From assembly GCF_000463015.1 (NCBI RefSeq), contig NC_022247.1, positions 1,798,001-1,862,000 on the forward strand: a stretch of DNA of 64,000 bases, given 5' to 3'. Of this stretch, positions 31,109-38,139 are shown in pieces. This DNA comes from Variovorax paradoxus B4 (lineage in GTDB: Bacteria > Pseudomonadota > Gammaproteobacteria > Burkholderiales > Burkholderiaceae_C). Every line of letters begins with the position of its first letter. Within the stretch, counting starts at the first letter, position 1. Both the position numbers and the translations under genes were made by a program. The notes under the pieces were generated by a model that was not told where the DNA came from, did no database searches, and saw nothing but the letters and a program-made list of their open reading frames with translations.

Positions 31109-32011
31109 ATGATCTTCCCGACCATCGATTCCCTTTCCGAAGGCTTGATGCAGGCCGGCTACTTTGCCGACCGCCGCCTGGCCACGGCCGTGTTCCTCGC
31201 GCTCAGGCTGCAGCGTCCGCTGCTGCTCGAGGGCGAGCCCGGCGTCGGCAAGACCGAACTGGCCAAGGCGCTGTCGAAGGCGCTCAATCGCGAGCTGCTG
31301 CGTTTGCAGTGCTACGACGGGCTGGAGCAGCGCGAGGCGCTCTACGAATGGAACTACGCCGCGCAGCTGCTGCACATGCGCGCGGCCGAGGCCACCGGCG
31401 CGGCGCGCGACGTCGAAGCCGAGGTCTATCAGCCGCACTACCTGATCCGCCGTCCGCTGCTGCAGGCCCTGCAGACGCCCGCGCCCGGCGCCGTGCTGCT
31501 GATCGACGAAGTGGACCGCGCCGACGAGCCCTTCGAGGCCTTCCTGCTCGAATACCTGGGCGAATACCAGGTCAGCATTCCCGAGCTCGGCACCGTGCGT
31601 GCCGTGGTGCCGCCGGTCACCATCCTCACGAGCAACCGCACGCGCGAGCTCAACGATGCGGTCAAGCGGCGCTGCCTGTACCACTGGCTCGACTATCCCG
31701 AACGCGAGCGCGAGCTTGCCATCGTGCGGGCCCAGGTGCCGCAGGCCGGCGAGAAGCTGTCGGCCCAGGTGGCCGCCTTTGTCGCGCGGCTGCGCGATGC
31801 GCCTTTCGTCAACGCCTTCCAGCGCGCGCCCGGCATCGCCGAAAGCGTCGAGTGGGCGAGGGCGCTGATCGCGCTCGACACGGTCGAGCTCGACCCCGAA
31901 GTGGTGGTCGACACCGCCGGCATCCTGTTCAAGCAACGCGACGACGTGGCGGCGCTCACGCACGAGCTGGCATCGGATCTGCTGAAACCCGAGGAGCCGG
32001 TCGCGCCCTGA
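31109..32011 (+). CDS. coxD: MoxR-family AAA+ ATPase (CoxD-like)
   Basis: This 300-residue ATPase has Walker A GEPGVGKT at about 41-48, Walker B VLLIDEVDRADEPF, sensor TSNRTRELNDAVKRRC and the MoxR lid. In carboxidotrophs CoxD acts as a chaperone with CoxE to insert sulfur and metal into the molybdenum enzyme. The start used here puts the first conserved helix at residue 5. CoxE follows after 27 bases. Confidence 0.9.
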   Translation: MIFPTIDSLSEGLMQAGYFADRRLATAVFLALRLQRPLLLEGEPGVGKTELAKALSKALNRELLRLQCYDGLEQREALYEWNYAAQLLHMRAAEATGAARDVEAEVYQPHYLIRRPLLQALQTPAPGAVLLIDEVDRADEPFEAFLLEYLGEYQVSIPELGTVRAVVPPVTILTSNRTRELNDAVKRRCLYHWLDYPERERELAIVRAQVPQAGEKLSAQVAAFVARLRDAPFVNAFQRAPGIAESVEWARALIALDTVELDPEVVVDTAGILFKQRDDVAALTHELASDLLKPEEPVAP

Positions 32012-32038
32012 GCGCGGCCGAAGGTAGCGGCCGCCCGC

Positions 32039-33253
32039 ATGACCGGCATCCAGCAACTCGGCGACGTACGCAGCGGCAAGCTGGCCGGCAACATCACGGC
32101 CTTCGGCCGCGCCCTGCGCCGCGCCGGCGTTCGCACCGATGCCATGCGCATTGCGCTGGCCGCCGAAGCGGCTGCGCTGGTGGGGGTGGAAAGCAGGCTC
32201 GACCTGAGCGCCGCCATGGAGGCCGTCATGGTGAGCCGCGAGCAGGACCGCATGGTGTTCCGCGAACTCTTCGACGCCTGGTTCCGCGACCCTGAACTTG
32301 CCAACAAGCTGCTCGCGCAGATGCTGCCGAGCGCCGAAGGCAAGGCCGAGCCCTCGAAGCGGCGCCCGCGCGTGCGCGAAGCCCTCACGGCGCCGCGCGA
32401 TCCCGCCAGGCCGGCCGTGGTCGCCAAGCCCGACAAGGAGGTCGAGTTCGATGCCGCCATGACATCGAGCGACCGGCAGCGCCTGCAGCATGCCGACTTC
32501 AATGCGCTCGGCGCGTCCGAGTACCAACTGGTGGAGCGGCTTGCGCGCGACGTCAGCCTGCCCATTCCTTCGGTGCCGTCGCGCCGGCTGCGCGCGGCCA
32601 ACGATGCCGGCCGGCAGCATGCGCGCATGCATTGGCCCGGCGTGCTGCACGAGGCTGCGCGCACCGGCGGCGAATTGCTGCGCCTGCCGCGGCTGGCCCG
32701 GCGCGAGCGGCCTTTGCCGCTGCTGGTGCTGGTCGACGTGTCGGGCTCGATGGAACGCTATGCGCGGCTGCTGCTGGCTTTCCTGCACGCCTCCACGCGG
32801 CGGGCCGGGCGGCGCGACGTGTTCGCCTTCGGCACCCGCCTGACCGACCTCACGCCGGCCTTCCGACTGGCCGACACCGATGCCATGCTGGCGGCCGCCG
32901 GCCTCGCCATCGACGATTTCGCGGGCGGCACGCGGCTCGGAAGTTCGCTCGCCGAACTCCGGCGCTTCCATGCCCGCCGCCTGACCGGCCGCCGCACGCT
33001 GGTGCTGGTGATCAGCGACGGGCTCGACACCGGCGAGCCGGCGCTGCTGGAAAACGAGTTGCTCTGGCTCAAGCGCCACTCGCGCCGCCTGCTGTGGCTC
33101 AATCCGCTGCTGCGCTTCGAGGGCTACGCCCCTTTGGCGCGTGGGGCCAGTGTGCTGCACCGGCATGCGGATGCGATGCTGGCGGTCCACAATCTCAGTG
33201 CCCTCGAACAGCTGGCCGCCAGCCTTGCCGCCCTCATGCGGTCCGGCCGCTAG
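32039..33253 (+). CDS. coxE: VWA-domain maturation protein (CoxE-like)
   Basis: This 404-residue protein has a helical N-terminal half and a C-terminal von Willebrand A domain with the MIDAS motif DVSGS (LLVLVDVSGSMERYARLLLA). The later Thr and Asp positions lie in GGTRLGSSL and VISDGLDTGEP. CoxE partners the CoxD ATPase in maturing the molybdenum centre. The order coxD-coxE directly after the structural genes fits that role. Confidence 0.9.
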   Translation: MTGIQQLGDVRSGKLAGNITAFGRALRRAGVRTDAMRIALAAEAAALVGVESRLDLSAAMEAVMVSREQDRMVFRELFDAWFRDPELANKLLAQMLPSAEGKAEPSKRRPRVREALTAPRDPARPAVVAKPDKEVEFDAAMTSSDRQRLQHADFNALGASEYQLVERLARDVSLPIPSVPSRRLRAANDAGRQHARMHWPGVLHEAARTGGELLRLPRLARRERPLPLLVLVDVSGSMERYARLLLAFLHASTRRAGRRDVFAFGTRLTDLTPAFRLADTDAMLAAAGLAIDDFAGGTRLGSSLAELRRFHARRLTGRRTLVLVISDGLDTGEPALLENELLWLKRHSRRLLWLNPLLRFEGYAPLARGASVLHRHADAMLAVHNLSALEQLAASLAALMRSGR

Positions 33254-33284
33254 TGCCTCACAGAAGGAAAAAAGGAAAACCACC

Positions 33285-33896
33285 ATGGAAATGCTCGGCA
33301 ACCGCCGCCTCGGCGTCACCCAACAACAGGCCTGGGATGCGCTCAACGATCCCGAGACGCTCAAGAAATGCATTCCCGGCTGCGACAAGTTCGAGCTCAC
33401 GGGCGACAACCAGTACAGCGTGGCGCTGGCGGTCAAGATCGGCCCGGTGTCGGCCAAGTTCAACGGCAAGGTCGCGCTGTCGGACATCGTGGCGCCGGAT
33501 GGCTACAAGCTCAGCTTCGAGGGGCAGGGCGGCGTGGCGGGTTTTGCCAAGGGTTCGTCCAGCGTGACGCTGCGGCCGCTGGACGGCGCCGCCGAAGCCG
33601 CGCCGGCACCCGGCTGCGAGCTCGACTACACCGTACAGGCGCAGGTCGGCGGCAAGATCGCCCAGCTGGGCCAGCGGCTCATCGACGGCGCCGCCAAGTC
33701 GACCGCCGACGACTTCTTCAAGCGCTTCGAGGCCGAGATGCAGAGCCGCTACGGCCCCCCGCCTGCCGCTGTGTCGGAACCGGCCGAGGCGTCCGCCGAA
33801 AAGGCCGGCATGATGTCCGGCCTCATGAGGAAGATCGGCCTCGGCAAGAAGGACGACAAGGACGCGTCTGCCGCACCGGGCGACGCCAGCAGCTAG
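33285..33896 (+). CDS. coxG: SRPBCC-fold CoxG-like protein
   Basis: This 203-residue protein has the CoxG fold (MEMLGNRRLGVTQQQAWDAL; LKKCIPGCDKFELTGDNQY; VGGKIAQLGQRLIDGAAKST). A loosely conserved Lys/Asp/Ala-rich tail follows residue 160. CoxG proteins recruit or anchor the molybdenum hydroxylase at the membrane. A purine-rich GGAAAAAAGG run upstream is a good ribosome site. The XdhC-type gene starts 14 bases downstream. Confidence 0.88.
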   Translation: MEMLGNRRLGVTQQQAWDALNDPETLKKCIPGCDKFELTGDNQYSVALAVKIGPVSAKFNGKVALSDIVAPDGYKLSFEGQGGVAGFAKGSSSVTLRPLDGAAEAAPAPGCELDYTVQAQVGGKIAQLGQRLIDGAAKSTADDFFKRFEAEMQSRYGPPPAAVSEPAEASAEKAGMMSGLMRKIGLGKKDDKDASAAPGDASS

Positions 33897-33910
33897 GAAC
33901 GGATCAGGCG

Positions 33911-34933
33911 ATGGAAAATCTCGACGTCATGGTGCTGCGCACGCTGCGCGACTGGCGGCACGCCGGCAAGCGCGCGCTGCTCACGACCGTGGTGCGCACC
34001 TGGGGCTCCTCGCCGCGGCCGGTCGGCTCGATCATGGCGCTGGCCGACGACGGCGCGGTGGTGGGTTCGGTCTCCGGCGGCTGCATCGAGGACGACCTGA
34101 TCGCGCGCTACAGCCATGCGCACGGCAACGGCGAAGAGGTGCCCGTGGGCGCGCCGCCCGTGCTCGTGAAGTACGGCATCACGGCCGACGAGGCGCACCG
34201 CTTCGGGCTGCCCTGCGGCGGCACGCTGGAGCTGCTGCTCGAATACGACCCCGACGCGGCCTCGCTCGACACGCTGGTGGCCGAGCTTGAACAAGGCCGG
34301 CTCATGCAGCGCACCGTGACGCTCGCGACCGGCGCCGTGCGGCTCGCCGAAGCCACTGCGCCCGACGCGCTCAAGGTGAACGACACCGAGCTCACCAACA
34401 CCTTCGGCCCCGAATACCGCATGCTGCTGATCGGCGCCGGCCAGCTTGCCGAGTACCTCGCGACCATGGCCAAGTTCAGCGGCTTTGCCGTGACGTTGTG
34501 CGATCCGCGCGCCGAGTACCGCACCGCATGGTCGCTGTCCGGCGTGGAGATCACGACCGAGATGCCCGACGATGCGGTGCTGGCCTTCAAGCCCGACCGC
34601 CGCAGCTGCGTGGTTGCGCTCACGCACGATCCCAAGCTCGACGACCTCGCGCTGCTCGAAGCGCTGCAGAGCGAGGCCTTCTACGTGGGCGCCATCGGCT
34701 CGCGCCGCAATGCCGATGCGCGGCGCGACCGGATGATCGAGCACTTCGACCAGACGGCCGAATCGCTCGCGCGGCTGCGCGGCCCCATCGGCATCTACAT
34801 CGGCAGCAAGACGCCGCCCGAGATCGCGGTGAGCGTGATGGCGGAAATCCTGGCCGTGAAGAACGCGGTCACGCTGCCGCGCGAAATGGAAGTGGCGCGC
34901 GCCAAGGGCATGCAGCAGCTGGCGATGGGCTGA
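33911..34933 (+). CDS. coxF: XdhC/CoxF-family molybdenum cofactor maturation protein
   Basis: This 340-residue protein has an N-terminal XdhC/CoxI domain (RTWGSSPRPVGSIMAL; VVGSVSGGCIEDDL; GLPCGGTLELLLE) and a C-terminal Rossmann-like domain (RMLLIGAGQLAEYLATMAKF; FYVGAIGSRRNADARR; GPIGIYIGSKTPPEIAVSVM). Family members bind the molybdenum cofactor and help sulfurate and insert it. It closes the cox-type operon and converges on the Mrp operon with 36 bases between. Confidence 0.88.
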   Translation: MENLDVMVLRTLRDWRHAGKRALLTTVVRTWGSSPRPVGSIMALADDGAVVGSVSGGCIEDDLIARYSHAHGNGEEVPVGAPPVLVKYGITADEAHRFGLPCGGTLELLLEYDPDAASLDTLVAELEQGRLMQRTVTLATGAVRLAEATAPDALKVNDTELTNTFGPEYRMLLIGAGQLAEYLATMAKFSGFAVTLCDPRAEYRTAWSLSGVEITTEMPDDAVLAFKPDRRSCVVALTHDPKLDDLALLEALQSEAFYVGAIGSRRNADARRDRMIEHFDQTAESLARLRGPIGIYIGSKTPPEIAVSVMAEILAVKNAVTLPREMEVARAKGMQQLAMG

Positions 34934-34969
34934 GGCGCCGACCGGTTCCTGCGACCAGTTCCTGTTCAG

Positions 34970-35326
34970 TCAGCCCGACTTCGCCGCCGGCGGCACGTCG
35001 CCGCCCTTTTGCCGTTCACGGAAGAGCGCGGCGCGCATCAGGAAGATGGTGGTGATGGGCGCCGTGAGCGCAATGAACAGGACGATGAGCACGGCGTGCA
35101 GGAAGAGGCTGAAGCCCTGCACCGAGAAGTAGACGATGGTGGCGATCGTCATGCACCACACGCCCACCGTGGCGCCGAGCGTCGGCGCGTGGATGCGGCG
35201 GAAGAAGGTGGGCAGCCGCACGAGGCCGAAGGAGCCGATGGCGGCGAAGGCTGCACCCAGCACGGCGAACACGGCGGTGACGATTTCCGCCCACAAGGGC
35301 AGCGGCCCCACGATGAAATCCGTCAT
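34970..35326 (-). CDS. mrpG: Mrp-type Na+(K+)/H+ antiporter subunit G
   Basis: This 118-residue membrane protein has three hydrophobic segments and the MrpG pattern (FAAIGSFGLVRLPTFFRRIH then APTLGATVGVW). It is the last gene of the Mrp operon and starts by overlapping mrpF by four bases. MrpG is a small accessory subunit of the multi-protein antiporter in the inner membrane. Confidence 0.9.
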   Translation of the reverse strand: MTDFIVGPLPLWAEIVTAVFAVLGAAFAAIGSFGLVRLPTFFRRIHAPTLGATVGVWCMTIATIVYFSVQGFSLFLHAVLIVLFIALTAPITTIFLMRAALFRERQKGGDVPPAAKSG

Positions 35327-35601
35327 TCGATGACCTCCCCGCGCAAGAGGAACTTGGCCATGGCCGTCGACCCGACGAAGCCGAACAGCGCGGTCAGCAT
35401 GGCGGCTTCGAAGTACACGTTGCTCGCATAGACGATGCCGAGCACCAGCATCATCAGCATGCCGTTGATGTAGAGGCAGTCCAGCGCCATCACGCGGTCC
35501 TGCGCGCTGGGCCCCACCAGCAGACGGGCCAGCGCGCAGAGCATGGCCACCGCCAGCAGCAGCAGCGCCAGCTTCAAGGCCCAGAAAAGTACAGGCGTCA
35601 T
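35323..35601 (-). CDS. mrpF: Mrp-type antiporter subunit F
   Basis: This 92-residue, three-helix protein has the MrpF signature GPSAQDRVMALDCLYINGM. The start at 35601 (MTPVLFWALK) is chosen because it overlaps the mrpE stop by four bases and gives the usual family length of about 90. A longer upstream frame only shadows mrpE. Confidence 0.9.
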   Translation of the reverse strand: MTPVLFWALKLALLLLAVAMLCALARLLVGPSAQDRVMALDCLYINGMLMMLVLGIVYASNVYFEAAMLTALFGFVGSTAMAKFLLRGEVIE

Positions 35602-36089
35602 GATTCGAAGATCTCCATCAGGGGCCGCTCGTAGCGCTGCTTGATCATGGCGATGAAAGCGGCTTCGTCGTCGACGTCGAACACGTGGATCAGCAGCGTG
35701 CTGCTGTCGAACGCGATCTCGCCCCATGCGGTGCCGGGCGTGAGGCACATGATCATGGCCAGCACCGCGAGCCCGTTGGGGTCGCGCAGCTCCAGCGGCA
35801 CGTTGATGAATTGCGAGGCGATGCGCGAGGTGCGGCGCGTCAGCAGCCGCCGTGCCACGAAGAGCGCCGATTCCAGCATGTCGGCCGAGGCCCGGCCCGC
35901 GAGCCGCAGCGCGACCCAGGGCTTGCGCATGCGCACGGTGGCCGGCCGCAATCCCTTGGTGAGCAGGGGAACGGCAATGGCCAGCAGCGCGGCCGACAGC
36001 AGCGTTGCGGCTTCGAGCGACTGGTTGAGCAGCAGCCACACCGCAAACAGCGCCAGCGAGAGCGGTGGCGAGGGAATCCAGCGCTTCAT
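35598..36089 (-). CDS. mrpE: Mrp-type antiporter subunit E
   Basis: This 163-residue membrane-associated subunit has two N-terminal hydrophobic stretches and the MrpE core (RRTSRIASQFINVPLELRDP; MIMCLTPGTAWGEIAFDSST; HVFDVDDEAAFIAMIKQRYE). The start at 36089 overlaps mrpD by four bases. It is needed for assembly of the antiporter complex. Confidence 0.9.
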   Translation of the reverse strand: MKRWIPSPPLSLALFAVWLLLNQSLEAATLLSAALLAIAVPLLTKGLRPATVRMRKPWVALRLAGRASADMLESALFVARRLLTRRTSRIASQFINVPLELRDPNGLAVLAMIMCLTPGTAWGEIAFDSSTLLIHVFDVDDEAAFIAMIKQRYERPLMEIFES

Positions 36090-37789
36090 GGTGCCGGGCC
36101 TTTCGGGGGCGCCGCGGGGTTGGCGACCTGCCGCGCGCCCATCACGGCGTTGCGGTAGGCGGTGGGCGTGCGCAGCCCTTCGGCGGTGGTGATGGCGTGG
36201 TGCATGACGGGGCCGGCCCAGACGGTCAGCGCCACGCTGGCCGCGAGCAGGCCGGCCACCGGCAGCACCTCGAGCGCGGGCAGGGCGGGCATGGTGGGAT
36301 GCGGCTGGGTCCAGAAGTGGCGCATGCCGGTGCGGCTCAGCGCAATCAGCGCCAGCAGGCCCGAGGCGATCAGCAGCCCCAGGAAGATCCATGCGGGCAC
36401 CGATGTGCCGCCGGTGGAGAAGGCGCCCGAAAGCATCGCGAACTTGCCCACGAAGCCCGACAGCGGAGGCAGGCCCGCGAGCAGCAGGGTGCAGCCGATG
36501 AAGCTCAGCCCCAGGAACGCCACGCCGGCGGGAATCGCGCGGCCGTAGAGCGCCTGCGCTTCGTCGTCGAGGTTCACGTCGTCGAGCACGCGCAGGTCTT
36601 CCGCCAGGAACGGCGCATTGCCCGCCTTCTCGTGCGGCGCGACGCTCATGCCGGCATTGCGCCAGCGCTCGATCATGTCGGTGAGCAGGAAGAAGGCGCT
36701 GACTGCCAGCGTCGAACTCAGCAGGTAGTAGAGCGCGCCGGCCCACACGGCCGGCTCCCCGAGGCCGATGGCCGCGAGCAGCGTGCCTGCCGACACCAGC
36801 ACGCTGAAGCCCGCGAGGTTGGAGAGCCGCTGCGTGCCCACGATGCCTATGGCGCCCGCGAACAGCGTCGCAAGCCCGATCGCGATGAGTGCGGATTGCC
36901 CGAACGCGGCCGAGGCACCGGCATCCGATGCGAAGAGCAGCGTCCACAGCCGCAGCAGCGTGTAGATGCCGAGCTTGGTCAGCAGCGCGAACACGGCGCC
37001 CACGGGCGACACCGCTGCGCTGTAGGCCGGCACCAGCCAGAAGTTGAGCGGCCAGGCGCCGGCCTTGGCGAAGAATGCGGTCGCGAGGATGGCGGCGGCC
37101 GCATGCACGAGGCCGCGGTCGGCCGGCGCGAGCTGCGCGATGCGCTCGCCGAGGTCGGCCATGTTGAGCGTGCCGGTCACGCCGTAGAGCAGGGCCGCGC
37201 CAATCAGGAAGAGCGACGAGGCGGCCAGGTTGATGGCGATGTAGTGGAGCCCGGCCTGTACCCGCAGCCGGCCCGAGCCATGCAGCAGCAGGCCGTAGGA
37301 GGCTGCGAGCATCACCTCGAAGAAGACGAACAGGTTGAACAGGTCGCCCGTCAGGAAGGCGCCGTTCAGGCCCATGAGCTGCAGTTGCAGCAGCGGATGG
37401 AAATGCACGCCGGCGCGGTCCCAGCGCGAGGTGGAGTAGATCGAGGCCGCAAAGGCGACCACGCCCGTGAGCGCCACCATCAGGGTCGACAGCCGGTCGG
37501 CCACCAGCACGATGCCGAACGGTGCCCGCCAGTTGCCCGGCAGGTAGACGCCGATCGATCCCGGCCCGTCGCCGGTCTCCGGCGCATTCACCCAGCGCAG
37601 CAGCGCGAGCGCCGCCAGCAGGCCCACCAGCCCCGAGACCACGCTCAGCGCCGACTTGGTGCGGCGCCGGCTTTCGCCCAGCAGCAGCATCAATGCGGCC
37701 GTGAGCAGGGGCACCAGGATCGGCACCGCGACGAGGTGCGGCATGCTGAACTCGAGCAATTGGTCGAGCAGCTGGACCAGCCCCGTCAT
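36086..37789 (-). CDS. mrpD: Mrp-type antiporter subunit D (NuoN/NuoL-like proton-translocating subunit)
   Basis: This 567-residue protein with about fourteen membrane helices is homologous to the proton-pumping subunits of complex I. The conserved Glu in the FFEVMLAASYGLLL segment and Lys in AFFAKAGAWPLNFWL are present, as expected for an active proton path. It forms the antiport core with MrpA. Four-base overlaps join it to mrpC and mrpE. Confidence 0.93.
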   Translation of the reverse strand: MTGLVQLLDQLLEFSMPHLVAVPILVPLLTAALMLLLGESRRRTKSALSVVSGLVGLLAALALLRWVNAPETGDGPGSIGVYLPGNWRAPFGIVLVADRLSTLMVALTGVVAFAASIYSTSRWDRAGVHFHPLLQLQLMGLNGAFLTGDLFNLFVFFEVMLAASYGLLLHGSGRLRVQAGLHYIAINLAASSLFLIGAALLYGVTGTLNMADLGERIAQLAPADRGLVHAAAAILATAFFAKAGAWPLNFWLVPAYSAAVSPVGAVFALLTKLGIYTLLRLWTLLFASDAGASAAFGQSALIAIGLATLFAGAIGIVGTQRLSNLAGFSVLVSAGTLLAAIGLGEPAVWAGALYYLLSSTLAVSAFFLLTDMIERWRNAGMSVAPHEKAGNAPFLAEDLRVLDDVNLDDEAQALYGRAIPAGVAFLGLSFIGCTLLLAGLPPLSGFVGKFAMLSGAFSTGGTSVPAWIFLGLLIASGLLALIALSRTGMRHFWTQPHPTMPALPALEVLPVAGLLAASVALTVWAGPVMHHAITTAEGLRTPTAYRNAVMGARQVANPAAPPKGPAP

Positions 37790-38139
37790 TCCACCGCCTC
37801 CTGTTGCTCTTCGCCGTCCACGTGGTCGGTGCCGGTGAGGCCGCGCGAGGCCAGCAGCACCACGAGGAACAGCGCCGTCATCGCAAAGCCGATCACGATC
37901 GCCGTCAGCACCAGGGCCTGCGGCATCGGGTCGGCGGTGTTGGTCAGCGTGGCGGTGATGCCCTTGACCAGCACGGGTTCGCTGTCGAGCTTGAGCCGCC
38001 CCATGCTGAAGATGAACAGGTTGACTGCGTACGAGATGAGCGTGAGGCCCATGATCACCTGGAAGGTGCGGGGACGCAGCAGCAGGTACACCCCCGAGCC
38101 GGTGAGTACGCCGATGGCCAGGGCGAGCACGATCTCCAT
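37786..38139 (-). CDS. mrpC: Mrp-type antiporter subunit C (NuoK-like)
   Basis: This 117-residue protein has three hydrophobic helices (IVLALAIGVLTGSGVYLLLR; VIMGLTLISYAVNLFIFSMG; PMPQALVLTAIVIGFAMTAL). It matches MrpC, a NuoK homologue. The start at 38139 overlaps the mrpA stop in an ATGA. The C-terminus is a short acidic tail. Confidence 0.92.
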   Translation of the reverse strand: MEIVLALAIGVLTGSGVYLLLRPRTFQVIMGLTLISYAVNLFIFSMGRLKLDSEPVLVKGITATLTNTADPMPQALVLTAIVIGFAMTALFLVVLLASRGLTGTDHVDGEEQQEAVE